Shown here: positions 22,701-30,433 of the stretch, piece by piece
Layout of the letters: every line of letters starts with the position of its first letter
How positions within the stretch are numbered: position 1 is the stretch's first letter
Origin: Aedes albopictus
Lineage: Eukaryota; Arthropoda; Insecta; Diptera; Culicidae
Direction: 5' to 3'
DNA length: 64,000 nucleotides
Assembly: GCF_035046485.1 (NCBI RefSeq)
Contig: NC_085136.1
Location: forward strand, 325,590,175-325,654,174
Made by a program: the position numbers and the translations under genes
Notes under the pieces: model-generated
Database searches by the model: none
What the model was told of the DNA's origin: nothing
Seen by the model: only the letters and a program-made list of their open reading frames with translations

Positions 22701-25700
22701 ATTATAACAAACGGACACTCCTACCCTCTCCGACTCGCCAGTCACCCCGGAAAATATGTCCCTTCAGTTCCGGAAAATATATTATTCCCAATTAAGGGAA
22801 TACTGGGTAAGAATCAGTCATTGCCATACATATTAAATGCTAGACATGATCCCATGGATACATTACAAGGTTCGAATTCCCATAGAATGCGATCATTCAT
22901 TCGCACTACAACACCATAGAAGATAATATCACATTAGCTGATTACAGTACAAATCAGAGATGGCATTTCACCGTAGCGATTCACTACGGCGTCAGTTTAT
23001 CGACCACACTGGGGATAGGAACATTTTTCACCACACCAAGAAGCCAGTTTCTCTTGTTTTGGGTGGTGGGTAGACCAAGCGCTAGTGCGTGCTCTTGCTC
23101 GTTCGCCTTGGATCGAGTGTGGCTCACTCTTTCGCGCGCATCGCTCTCCGGCGCTCTCCCGTGTTTTCACCAAGCAGTCACTGAATCATCACCATGGTGT
23201 CGCCGGGGCGAGAACTCTCCGGTGTTTCACCGCAGCGCGCACTCTGGCGCAAAAACCTCACTGGAGCGCGCGCCCGGGTGATTTTTTACACTTTCACCGG
23301 AGAGAATTTTAAATCGCTCTCGCCGCACTGTTGTGTGGCCTAGTGCTCAGGGAGCTAAGAGATTTATTTCTACCCACCAAGCTTGCGCGCATCCGAATCG
23401 CAGTGGTGGATCCACATATAAGAGACGGGCTCCTGTTGAGATACACAGCGTGAGTGGTGTATTTTCTATTTCTCTTTCCTACACTGAGGATATGGACATC
23501 TCTGGTACAAATGCGATAAATCTCCCTTTTCCTCCTATTCGCAACCCGGGGACGCGCCCTGTTGAATTTCGAAAGCCTCGGAGAATATTACAAACCTTCA
23601 ATGGCATTCCCACACACTAACCTACATTGCCCATTCAGGGGTCTGATTGGGCTTATTACCCTCCCTCAGTTTGTAATATTCTCACCAACTTGGAATTATA
23701 TTTTCCCGACACATAAATGACTTCGCCAAATGTTCGATGATATACTAAGCAGCAGCATGATCAGTATAACTATACACTGAAGTTTTTTAACGCAGTCCGT
23801 CCTAAAAAACCGCGTTATTTAAAAAACCGTCGTAAAAAAAATGTTTACGACGTTTTTTGAAATAACGCGGTATATTGTACGACGTTTTTTTTTAAAAAAA
23901 TAACTCGGTTTCTTTTACACTACATATTCGAGAACTGTTTTTTTATTCATGCCAGCAATTCTTCATTACACCAACAAAGCTAGCCATGAAAATGTTTGAC
24001 ACTTCTCGGGTCATTTTGACGACCACACACATGCACGAAAAAGACGGATCATATATTCTACTTTATCGATCTCGTTGCCGTCCTTTTCATGCTCATGTTA
24101 CATCTGTCAGAATGACCTGAGAATTGTCAGTCATTTTGAGGTTAGGTTCGTTGGTGTAATAAAGAATTGTTTATTTTTTTATTGGAGCAAAATTTTCCTG
24201 AGTGTTCAAGACATTCCCTGAGTATTCCAGGTTTTTCCCTGCTAAATAATATTGCCTGAAGAATCCCAATTTATTTCAGGTAGTAGTTCGCCACCGCGCC
24301 ACACCGCCTCCGCCGACACTTTTTGCCCCACGCCGACGCCGACCGAGGTATCGGCGGCGCGCCATACGCCGCTGTTTGTGACGCCGCCGATTTTCATTTT
24401 TCGCGCCGGTGATCAGTGCACGAACAAAATTAAGTTTACATAAAGTCGATGATTCGTATACGGTTACTTTTATAGTTATATGAGAGCTCCTCCAGGGATA
24501 CGTTTTGAAGTTTCTTTAGGATTTCCTACATGTGTTTCTTTACCCGAGCAAAGTCCAACAGCAAAATGATAGCAAATGAAAAACAAAATGTGTATTCAGG
24601 AGCAAATTGCTATCACATGTTGATATCAGTTTATCTTGACTAAATTTGATTTCAAATTTTGATTTCGTTTTGCTGTTATTTCAAATTTTTACAAATATTT
24701 CATTTTTAAGTATTTTTAATGCGTTTGGCGAACCATGTATAATAACTTCAACAATATTACATTAGTGCAATTAATTGATTGTATTTGTGTTTCAATATCG
24801 ATCAAAAAACTCTGTATTTCACGATTTTTCATTTTTTTCGCATCGATTGCAAAAATAGTTATCAACTTGCTATCACTGATGGCAGGAAATGTTTTCAACT
24901 TGCTGTCACAGGAACACTTTTCTGCTCTCATTTTTGAATTTTTAACCATTAAAACGACCAAAATGACAGCAATCTGAGTTTTCATAATTTGCAATATCAC
25001 AACATCAAAACTAGTTTTCAATTTGCTGTCAGACTTTGCTCAGGTAGGAACCAGTCCAGGAGTAACCTTAGAGATTTCTCCTCTCCAGGAAATTATTCAG
25101 AAATTTCTCTAGATTTCGAACAAGGAATTTCTCCTGACGATCTGTAGGGATTGTTCAAGGAGATCCTCCAGGGATCACTCCGAGAGTTTCATCAAGGGTT
25201 CCTACAGGAATTCCTTCTACATAGCATCCCTCCTGGAATTTCTTCAAGAATCCATCCTGAAATTCCTTTGGGGAATCCTCTTGGAATTACTTCGGGATGC
25301 CTCACGAAAATTTTTCAGAGATAATTTCAAGGATTGCTCCAGAAGTTCCATATGTGATCTCTCCAAGAGTTCGTTCAGGGATCTCCCTAATAGCTTAAGG
25401 AGGATTTAGGTATGCCTCCAGGTGTTCATTAGAAATTCTTTCAGCAGTTCCCTAAGCTATTTCAACAGGAGCTCGCTCAGGCATCCTTCCAGAAGTCTCT
25501 TCAGAGATTCTTTCAGAAGGATTTATAAATGCCTCCTGAATTCCGTAAGAAGTGCTTAAGGTATTTCTGCAGGAGGTCTTAAGAAATTAGTCTAGGAGTT
25601 CTTGCTGGGATTCCTTCTGAAGTTCCTTAAGAAATTCCTACAGGAGTTCTTACATGAATCCGCGCAGGAGTTCCTTCAGAGATTCCTCCAGGAGTTTCAA

Positions 25701-28700
25701 GGATTTCTGCAGATGTTTCTTCAGAGATTCCTCCTGAACTTCATCAGGGATTCCTACAGAAGTTCGATCAGAAATCTCTCCAGAAGTTCCTTCAGAGAAT
25801 CTTATAGGAGTATCCAAGGATTCCTGGAGGTATTCAGGGATTCCCCCAGAAGATTTTCAGGGATTCCTATATAAGAGTTCGTTCTAAATTCTATCAAGAT
25901 ATCCTTAGGGGATTCCTCGAGAAGTTCCTTTAGGGATTCTGCCAGGAGTTTTTCCAGGGATCGCTCCTGGGGTTCTTTCAGATTGTAGATTGAGATTTTT
26001 TCCAGGAGGACACCCGAATGCCTCCAGGAGTTACATCAGTGATTTCTCCAGAAGCTCATTCCTTCAAAAATATCCTTAGGATGATAATCAGACATATCTG
26101 CATGATATTCTTGAGGGATCTTTAATGTAGTTTCTACAAAAAATCCTCCACGATTTCCTTCTGGAATTCTTCAAGGATTTCTTTAGGGGATACCTCCTGC
26201 AAATCCTTCCCACTAGTCGGAAAAATTGCCTTTGGGAGAATCCGCTGAAAATCCTTCGTGGATTCTGCCTGGAAATCCTTTGGAGATTCTTACCGGAATT
26301 CCTTCAAGAATTCCTCCTGGAATTCCAGCAGGAATTTTTCCTGGATTTTCTACGGAGGTTCAAAGATTTTTCCTGGATTTTCTACGGAGATTCCTCCTAG
26401 AACTCCATCGGGAATTTCTCCAGGAATTCTTTCGGGGATTCGTCTTGGAATTCCTTTGGGGATTCTTCCTAGATTTTCTTTCGGAGTTTTCTGCTACACT
26501 TCCTTTGAGGATTCCTCTTGAAATTCTTTCGGGGATTCCTCCTGATATTTTATCGTGGAGTCCTCCTGGTATTCCTTAGCGGTTTTCTCCTGGAATTGCT
26601 CCGGAGATGCCTCCTGGACTTCATTTAGGGATTTCTGCAGGAAATCCTTCGGAGATTCCTCCTAGAATTCAATCTGAAGTCTTCAGGAATTCTTTCGGGA
26701 TTCCACCTGGACTTCCTTTTGATATTCCTCCTAGACTTCCCTAATAGATTCTTCCTGAAATTATTTCGGGGATTTCTTCTGATATTCTGTCATGGATTTC
26801 TTCTGAAATTCCACCAGAGTTTCTTGATGATTTCTTTTAGAATTCCTTTAGAGATTCCTCCAGTATTTCTTCCTGGAATTTCTCATGGAATTCCTTCGGT
26901 GATTTTTCTTACAAATCCTTCGGGGATACCTCCTGCAATTCGTTCAGGGATTCCTCCTAGAGTTCTTTCAGGGATTCCTACTGGAACTGGATATTTTTCG
27001 TTGATCCGTTCTAGAAATCCTTTGGTGATTCTTTCTTCAATTCCCTTGGAAACTCCCCCAGGAATTCATTTGGGAATTTCTGCTGAAATTTCTTTGTGGA
27101 TTGTTGCTGGAATTCCTTTGGGATTCGTGCTGGAATTCTTTCGGGATTTCCTTTTGGAATTCCTGCAGGGATTCCTCCTAGAATTATTTCCGGGGTTCAT
27201 CATGGAATTCCTACGAGGATTCCTCCTGGAACTCCTTCGGAGATTCCTCCTACAATGCCTTCGGGGATTCCTCCTATAATTTCTGCTAACATTACTCCGG
27301 GTATTCCTCCTAAAATTCTTTCGGGGATTCCTCTTCAAATTTATCCAGGAGCTCCTCATGGAATTCCTTCGAGGATTTTTCCAAGAATTCCTTCAAGGAT
27401 TCCTCTTGGATATTTTTCGATGGCTCATCCTAGAAATGCTTTGGGGATTCCTTCTCAAATTCCTTTGAAAATTCTTTCTGGAATTCCTTTGTGGATTCCT
27501 CCTGCACGCTCAGATCGGTCCCCTCAGAAATGTGTAACGATCACTCATTTGTGCATTTTTTCCAGACCACACTAAATTTGTGCAAAGCGACCTTACAGAT
27601 TTTTGTGTTGATGCCTGAGAACCAAAACAGTCTGTGTAACTGTCACATATCGAAGCGTTTGCAGATTGATTTGAATAATGTGTAAAGGTTACACATTCTG
27701 AAAACGCTTCCCTCGCTTCAAAAATATATGAAAGCGATATTAAAATTGATTTTAGAGCTCGCTGTGGAGCTCCAGAATGCCGACATTTATCGCTTCCTTG
27801 CGGCCTTCCTGCCTAGTATATAAATCCGGATCAGGACCGAACGCCAAAGTTCGCTCCTGATCCTGTGTGTAGGTAGGCAGGAAACCCGGTATCCAAGACT
27901 GGAAGGAAGTGATAATCCAGCAGCACTGATCACATAACGACATACATGAAATAAAAATTGTGATTCTAAATAGCATAAATCGTGATTACTGCTACAGTAT
28001 ACAGCATATGTACTAGTATAGAGCTTAGTTTTGGTATGTTAAAGTCTGGTTTATTATTATTGATAAACACAATCAGAAAATTTCAAATGTTACAAGTCAC
28101 CCCGCTTGACGGTACTTTCACTGTGAAAATGATAATTCAAATTTACATCGCCACTTAACGACAAAAACGCAAGTTATGTTTTCATACAATTAATTATTAC
28201 TTCCCAAACATATTTTCGTTTGTTTAAGCAATGACTTTAAACAGGCCGGTTGAGCTAAAATCCCCAAATAACATCTTCATTTCAGAAACTGCTTCAAGGT
28301 CTGAAATTCCTGACTTTGTAATTGTAATTGTAATTTATTATTCAACGTAAACCTTTCCCTTTTTTCTCATATGAACTTATGCCACTCCCCTTCACACAGC
28401 CCAACAACACTCACCAACTTCCGGGACGGCTCCACCAAATTCAAGTTCAAGATGGATCTGGTTTGCAGATTGGTGGCCGCGCACATCAATCGATACTCGT
28501 AGAAATCATTGATCTTGTCCACACAAAGGGCGCAGATGTTTTGCGGCATTTTGTCGTCTTTGTGAACCTAAAAGCATACATTATTTTTTAAATTGCCGCG
28601 GCCTGCACAGTTCGCAAACACAAACAATCGCGATCGGTTCTGTTTTTGCACTATTTTCTTCCTCCATTACATACCTGTATGCCGACGCATTCTTCGATTT

Positions 28701-28854
28701 TTTTCGCTAGCGACGCTTCTTCGTCCTCGTCGCCGACGATGATGGTCTCAGCCCCGTCGATAATTGGAATCTTGTGCGGCTGATCCACCCCGCACAGACG
28801 GCATATTTTGTAGATCCGCTTGTGCAAGATGTTGATCGCGAAACGCTCCATCAT
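1..28854 (-). CDS. ZAD-C2H2 zinc-finger nuclear protein, four exons seen, 3' end beyond window
   Basis: Joining 28854-28675, 28567-28415, 3214-1895 and 1755-1 gives one uninterrupted frame of at least 1136 codons; every junction is GT-AG and phase 0. Residues about 18-75 form a ZAD (zinc-finger-associated) domain with Cys pairs C18/C21 and C72/C75, a dimerisation module of insect transcription factors. Residues about 278-425 hold five C2H2 or C2HC-like fingers, with an AT-hook-like RGRPP between the third and fourth. The flanks are Lys/Glu and Pro rich, and at least nine psi-K-x-E motifs (IKQE, IKKE, VKDE, FKQE) suggest heavy SUMOylation. Inferred role: DNA-binding chromatin or transcription regulator in the nucleus. 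The exact orthologue is not recognised. That the ZAD exons belong to the distant finger exons is inferred from strand, phase, absence of another partner and the typical ZAD-C2H2 architecture. Confidence 0.8.
1895..3214 (-). CDS. ZAD gene exon 3 (Lys/Glu-rich linker and five zinc fingers)
   Basis: 440 codons between a TTTCAG acceptor and a GTAAGT donor. The order is: a short SUMO-motif segment; a Pro/Ser tract; a long KEK/EEKKKK helix likely to be coiled-coil or charged single helix; a basic KRK segment (possible nuclear signal); then five fingers (CSYC..H..H, CSSC..H..H, CHKCK..H, CRLC..H, CPKC..H..C). A Pro-rich tail follows. No ATG is needed here because the exon is internal. Confidence 0.85.
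3540..3720 (-). pseudogene. Jockey-clade reverse-transcriptase relic
   Basis: The minus-strand translation reads a degraded block of the N-terminal RT region: a YFP..CKHANVI.IPKH segment followed by GNYRPISSL and a K.L.K.VI tail, which matches the 'WK-A-VI-IPKP ... YRPISLL' signature of jockey-type non-LTR retrotransposons. Only about 60 residues survive; the rest is missing. It sits just upstream of exon 3 in the ZAD intron. There is no sign of function. Confidence 0.6.
3780..4640. repeat. Degenerate AATTCCT/CCAGG-type repeat field
   Basis: Dense imperfect repeats of units such as GGGATTCATCCAGGGAG and ATTCCTCCAGAG with no gene. It is the same sequence class as the fields at 21990-22390, 25050-27520 and 56420-58790. 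It contains the 122-bp TTAA element below. Confidence 0.6.
4035..4156. mobile_element. 122-bp MITE with TTAA ends (piggyBac-like)
   Basis: TTAA at 4035-4038 and 4153-4156 flank an element with matching inverted ends: CCTTTCAGGACGCG on the left and, reverse-complemented, CCCTTCAGGACGCG on the right. The TTAA duplication is the hallmark of piggyBac-type transposition. There is no coding capacity. Confidence 0.75.
4632..5029. repeat. Duplicated unit A, left part (continues at 9620-9720)
   Basis: This segment plus 9620-9720 aligns over its whole length with 9721-9918 plus 21297-21590. Shared anchors include CCCTTTCGAGATTTCTT, TTCCTTCAGCTATCCTAGTA and CAGAAGCTTCTCCGGAATC. It is an old tandem duplication, diverged by many substitutions, later split by the first copia insertion. 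Confidence 0.75.
5030..5234 (-). repeat. Copia 1, 3' LTR
   Basis: 205 bp, on the minus strand TGATGG...CCAATA. Identical to 9415-9619. Its first three bases are the TGA stop codon of pol. Contains a small internal duplication of GATGCTCAATGGCACA. Confidence 0.93.
5232..9305 (-). pseudogene. Copia 1 Gag-Pol polyprotein, single in-frame stop
   Basis: 1358 codons in one frame from ATG 9305 to TGA 5232. Domains in order: gag; CCHC zinc knuckle CFFCEKPGHKKKNC; aspartic protease WIVDSGASSHM; integrase HHCC (HRKLGH...CEPC) and DDE (HTDLCGP, IRSDQGGEY, E in AERKNRS); RT with SPVAK-like AFAPVAKQ and YVDDMLI; RNase H with DADWAGN, SSTEAEY and EDNQS. The single lesion is TAG at 6302-6300, where related copia proteins have Trp after S-R-V (TGG in copia 2). 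This would cut the protein inside RT. Otherwise all catalytic motifs are present. A G-to-A change is the simplest cause. The element itself is likely inactive but could be mobilised in trans. Confidence 0.92.
5235..5246 (-). promoter_or_regulatory. Copia 1 polypurine tract
   Basis: The minus strand reads GCGATGAGGAGG-AG directly before the 3' LTR. It doubles as codons for the acidic C-terminus of pol (R-D-E-E-E). Confidence 0.7.
9396..9414 (-). promoter_or_regulatory. Copia 1 primer binding site, half-tRNA-Met type
   Basis: Immediately after the 5' LTR the minus strand reads GGTCATGGGCCTGTGA. It is nearly complementary to the anticodon stem-loop of initiator tRNA-Met, the internal priming mode known for copia. 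The assignment is inferred from similarity. Confidence 0.55.
9415..9619 (-). repeat. Copia 1, 5' LTR
   Basis: 205 bp, identical to the 3' LTR by eye. Followed downstream on the minus strand by the primer binding site. Confidence 0.93.
9721..9918. repeat. Duplicated unit B, left part (continues at 21297-21590)
   Basis: Second copy of the old tandem unit seen at 4632-5029. It is interrupted at 9918 by the BEL element; the break falls inside sequence that is continuous in unit A (TTTGGAAGTAATCCCGAG). Confidence 0.75.
9919..10224 (+). repeat. BEL 5' LTR
   Basis: 306 bp, TG...CA ends. Includes a good TATA box GGTATAAAAC at about 10158-10167. Followed by a likely tRNA primer site starting TGGTCCTTCATT at 10228. 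Confidence 0.92.
10483..10570 (-). repeat. TRIM-like 3' LTR (88 bp)
   Basis: Matches 11272-11369 at both ends but differs in a central patch: 88 versus 98 bp, with unrelated sequence between AAGAACATT and TGTAGGTAG. Confidence 0.75.
11013..11230 (+). mobile_element. Small retroposon with CAT-repeat tail
   Basis: 218 bp flanked by a perfect 19-bp target duplication AACTCAAAAGAAATTACAC (10994-11012, 11231-11249). The 3' end is a (CAT)n tract, so target-primed reverse transcription on the plus strand is likely. The family was not recognised; it may be a SINE or a 5'-truncated LINE end. Confidence 0.75.
11272..11369 (-). repeat. TRIM-like 5' LTR (98 bp)
   Basis: Partner of 10483-10570; carries about 10 extra bases in the central patch. 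Confidence 0.75.
12564..15129 (+). pseudogene. BEL Pol part 1: protease, RT, RNase H
   Basis: Same frame as the end of Gag. Contains protease VMIDSGSQASLI, RT blocks including MADAEKMYRQVKIHRDDVDY and the catalytic FYVDDFLSGA (near 13950), and an RNase H region with HGFADASESAYAAVVYAR and VWTDSTVVLGWL, which is the BEL/Pao domain order. The frame is cut at 15129 by copia 2. If the copia and one ACTAT copy are ignored, the frame passes from ...FKANLL to SKLRGTEK without loss (19548 onward). Confidence 0.88.
15130..15233 (-). repeat. Copia 2, 3' LTR
   Basis: 104 bp, TGATAG...TCAATA on the minus strand; identical to 19439-19542. Confidence 0.93.
15241..19363 (-). pseudogene. Copia 2 Gag-Pol polyprotein with one frameshift
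   Basis: Starts at ATG 19363. Gag, then CCHC knuckle CYRCKKMGHFASQC; protease WIFDSGATAHLC; integrase RRLCHMS...CVPC, HSDLCGPMETT, RFRSDNGTEYV, and E in GLAERMNRTIVE; RT with YAPVVRYATVRYL and YVDDLLIFS; then RNase H YCDADWGNDTDTRRS, STTEAEY, CDNRS, ending at TAA 15241. The frame is lost at about 16119-16131, where an 11-13-bp segment (CCAAGATGAAGGA) is tandemly repeated. Reading resumes one frame over with GLANKVLGIRVTRE. One duplication therefore separates it from an open polyprotein of about 1370 codons. Trp is present at the S-R-V-W position that is a stop in copia 1. Confidence 0.9.
19439..19542 (-). repeat. Copia 2, 5' LTR
   Basis: 104 bp, identical to the 3' LTR. Confidence 0.93.
19548..20960 (+). 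pseudogene. BEL Pol part 2: integrase, one-base frameshift
   Basis: Continues pol after copia 2. Integrase features: HHCC-type zinc segment (H...H...CVRCARWKA), GVDYAGP, TDLSANTFI, and SDNGTNFVGA; the third acidic residue lies in the GGIWEGAVKS block. A run of seven C at 20400-20406 has one base too many: before it the frame is correct, after it the HMGGIWEG block reads only in the +1 frame, which continues to TGA at 20960. The C-terminal domain (W.KIGDNLRIGDLVLVK) is intact. Homopolymer slippage, in vivo or as sequencing error, would explain it. Confidence 0.88.
20986..21291 (+). repeat. BEL 3' LTR
   Basis: 306 bp, two differences from the 5' LTR. Preceded by the purine-rich tract AAGGCCGGGAGGA (polypurine tract, about 20973-20985). 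Confidence 0.92.
21292..21590. repeat. Duplicated unit B, right part
   Basis: Continuation of unit B after BEL; aligns with 4820-5029 plus 9620-9720, sharing CAGAAGCTTCTCCGGAATC and AAATCTCTTGTGACCACT. Confidence 0.75.
21591..21989. other. Unassigned intronic sequence
   Basis: AT-rich, no coding frame and no recognised repeat; TTGCGACA motifs near the start hint at an old MITE but no paired end was found. Confidence 0.3.
21990..22390. repeat. Degenerate GGAATTCC-type repeats, purine-rich strand
   Basis: Repeats such as CCTGGAGAA and GGAATCCTGGAAG. Same class as the larger fields but in the opposite orientation to the 25-kb field. Confidence 0.55.
22391..22950. other. Unassigned intronic sequence
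   Basis: Mixed AT-rich sequence with a short CATTTTCATTTTG run at its start; nothing else recognised. Confidence 0.3.
22951..23700. other. GC-rich promoter/5'-UTR-like block, identity unknown
   Basis: A 0.6-kb island rich in CGCGC, CACCGG and CTCTC motifs, in sharp contrast to its AT-rich surroundings. Contains a short ATG frame at 23491-23620 (42 codons, MDISGTNAIN...) with no recognised domain. It may be the 5' region of a retrotransposon or a captured promoter; no partner sequence is present in this window. Confidence 0.35.
23809..23871. repeat. 63-bp near-perfect hairpin
   Basis: Arms ACCGCGTTATTT...CGTCGTAAA and TTTACGACG...AAATAACGCGGT fold around a short A/T loop. A further partial copy of the CGTCGTA and CCGCGTTA motifs lies on both sides, suggesting a decayed fold-back element. 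Confidence 0.6.
23956..24169. mobile_element. 214-bp MITE with long imperfect inverted arms
   Basis: The left end CAATTCTTCATTACACCAAC matches the reverse complement of the right end CAATTCTTTATTACACCAAC, and similarity continues inward for about 100 bp (GTCATT.TGAC, CATGAAAA.GACGG). No coding capacity. A target duplication was not resolved. Confidence 0.7.
24285..24415. repeat. GC-rich CGCCG repeat patch
   Basis: Short tract of CCGCC/CGCCGAC motifs within AT-rich intron; no gene. Confidence 0.4.
24543..25044. mobile_element. 502-bp MITE with TA target duplication (Tc1/mariner-like)
   Basis: Ends CCCGAGCAAAGTC and, reverse-complemented, CCTGAGCAAAGTC, with TA on each outer side. Subterminal copies of GACAGCAA/TTGCTGTCA and AGCAAATTGCTATCA repeat inside in both directions. 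The short frames here are not genes. Confidence 0.75.
25050..27520. repeat. 2.5-kb degenerate 24-bp repeat field
   Basis: About one hundred imperfect copies of a 24-bp unit close to GGAATTCCTTCGGGGATTCC plus TCCT, itself two 12-bp halves. Because 24 is a multiple of three, several frames stay open for up to 190 codons and read as G-I-P-x or E-F-L-x repeats; they are by-products of periodicity, not genes. Confidence 0.8.
27530..27975 (+). other. LTR-like or promoter-like block with hairpin
   Basis: Contains TATATAAAT at about 27817-27826, a strong hairpin GGATCAGGACCGAAC / GTTCGCTCCTGATCC at 27829-27864 nested in a wider TTCCTGCCTA pairing, and GAAATAAAAATTG near 27950. Order and composition fit a solo LTR, but ends and target duplication could not be fixed. 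Confidence 0.4.
27976..28414. other. Unassigned intronic sequence next to ZAD exon 2
   Basis: AT-rich, no repeat or gene recognised. Confidence 0.4.
28415..28567 (-). CDS. ZAD gene exon 2 (second half of ZAD)
   Basis: Fifty-one codons after a TTTTAG acceptor. Carries the second zinc pair in NICALCVDKINDFYEYR, the most conserved ZAD segment, with the usual aromatic helix after it. Reading on would add only 19 residues before a stop, but a good GTGAGT donor follows Leu at 28415 in phase 0, matching the acceptor at 3214. The intron between exons 1 and 2 is 107 nt. Confidence 0.8.
28675..28854 (-). CDS. ZAD gene exon 1 (start codon and first half of ZAD)
   Basis: Encodes 60 residues starting at the ATG pair at 28854/28851; an in-frame TGA lies upstream, so the start is here. 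Contains the first ZAD zinc pair in KICRLCGVDQ and a following acidic stretch. The exon ends CAG and is followed by the donor GTATGT, phase 0. Confidence 0.85.
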
Positions 28855-29215
28855 GTTCCGGCCGACGGTGCTCACTTTGGGCACGGTTTTACGGGTCAAA
28901 AATCGATTTTTTCACTTGCACCACAACCGAGCACACACAATTTTGACTCTACTTCGGGTTCGCTTCCATGTTTTTTGACACTTTATGCTCCTTCTTCTTG
29001 CGCCTCCTACTCCTATCTGCTCTTTTCTGGTCTCGAGTCGGGAAGAAGTTCGCCCAGCTCCTGCTTGGTTTGCTGCGCTTGACAGCGGCCCAGGCGTGGG
29101 TGTGTGCGTGCGATCTTCGCTTTGGATGCACTTTCGTCGTCGTGAAGCCGCTAAGGGGTTTGGCTTTCTACACCGTCGGTATTTTTACCTTTACTAGCCC
29201 ATTGAGCTTGACAAC
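28855..29215 (-). promoter_or_regulatory. Probable 5' UTR and promoter of the ZAD gene
   Basis: GC-richer sequence directly upstream of the ZAD start; no clear TATA. It lies between the ZAD start and the 3' end of UBLCP1, which is transcribed in the same direction. Confidence 0.4.
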
Positions 29216-29521
29216 ATCGTTTAGCTGACCAATTTCAACAGGAAACAGGAAGTGTTAAATACTGAAATTTAAAAAAAAAAAACTGGATTCGAGAAATTTA
29301 CGACGTTAGGAAGTCTCTACTCTAAATTTTACTTGTTAAAAGGTTATTAATGGATGTCTAGTTAGTTAGTTTTTATTTTTAACCAAAATTTAGAAAGAGG
29401 GAAAAGCCCCTTTGAGTGATTTCTTTTACTCTCAATGAAAACGTTATTAATGGATGTCTAGAATGTTTCGAATTGAATAACGTTGCACCACTCGCCCAAG
29501 TTAGAATTTAAATGCAGTACC

Positions 29522-29527
29522 TTTATT
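29522..29527 (-). terminator. UBLCP1 poly(A) signal AATAAA
   Basis: AATAAA on the minus strand about 90 nt after the UBLCP1 stop codon. Confidence 0.6.
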
Positions 29528-29615
29528 AGTAATCAATAACTAATCAAAACGTAATCAATTAAAGCATTCATGGAATAAGGCCTTCCGCTGCTTCCGGGCA
29601 CTCAATCGTCTACCT

Positions 29616-30433
29616 CTAATCATCACTCATTTCACGGCGCTTCTTCGGTTTAAAGCTTTCCCACTTTTTGTGGTTCAGCTCGTTAAAGTCCTTGACGTTA
29701 TCCGCGATATCTTTTAGATATTTGGACAACTTCAGTAGTTCCTTGTCCTTGTGGCGGTTCAAATGCGCTTCGGCGAACGGTTTGATCCTTAGGCCCGACT
29801 TGGGATTCATGAGGAAATTCCGCCGCAGATCGTCGAACATGATGGTGTTCTTCGACGAATATTGATCATACTTGCCCCAAATCACTCCGAGTGGTTTGAC
29901 TTCGATGACTCCTCGCACCGGGCAATGAACCGTGATCATAGCTTCCGAGTCCAACATGAAGACCAGCTTGTAGTCGGGATGAGTCGTCACTCCCAACAGT
30001 TTCATCTTTTCCACAATCCACTTCATCGACGTGGCAGACCAGATTGCGATGTCGTAGTCTTGGTAGGCGGACGTCAGGAATTCGTGCAAATATGGTCGCA
30101 TCAGTTCCGCCCCGTTCTCCGCAGCCGATCGGTGGTCAAACAGGGTGTAATCGATGTCCAGCACCAGCAGACGTTTTCCCTCCCTCGGTGGATTCAGTTC
30201 GTTGATTTTATAGTCCCGAACACGTTTGTTAATTTTGGCCAGATAGATTTCCTTGTTCTCCAGGGGGACTTTGTCATCGTCATCGTTGTCCAAATCGTTC
30301 ACCACATTGCCGATGTCATCCGGTTTCGATGATGCCTCTTCGATGTCTGCCTCCAGCGAGCCAACCATCATCAATTTGAAGTTGGCCTTCAGTTCCAGCA
30401 GGCCGAGACGTACTTCATCGGTTGCGAATTTTC
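29616..30433 (-). CDS. UBLCP1: UBLCP1 exon 2 (phosphatase domain, stop)
   Basis: Acceptor CTGCAG at 30434-30439; the first two bases complete a Gly codon. Open to TAG at 29616, with a basic C-terminus KPKKRRE. Confidence 0.95.

Larger units (their letters stand above)
3215..28414 (-). other. 25.2-kb intron of the ZAD gene, filled with transposons
   Basis: Bounded by the GTGAGT donor at 28414 and the TTTCAG acceptor at 3215. All features between 3.2 and 28.4 kb lie inside it. Both copia elements and the TRIM-like element are in the same sense as the host gene, the BEL is antisense. Confidence 0.7.

Noticed and set aside
26719..27575. Long open frames of 160-190 codons reading as G-I-P or E-F-L repeats
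   Set aside because: The DNA is a degenerate 24-bp repeat, a multiple of three, so several frames on both strands are open at once; no domain and no codon bias.
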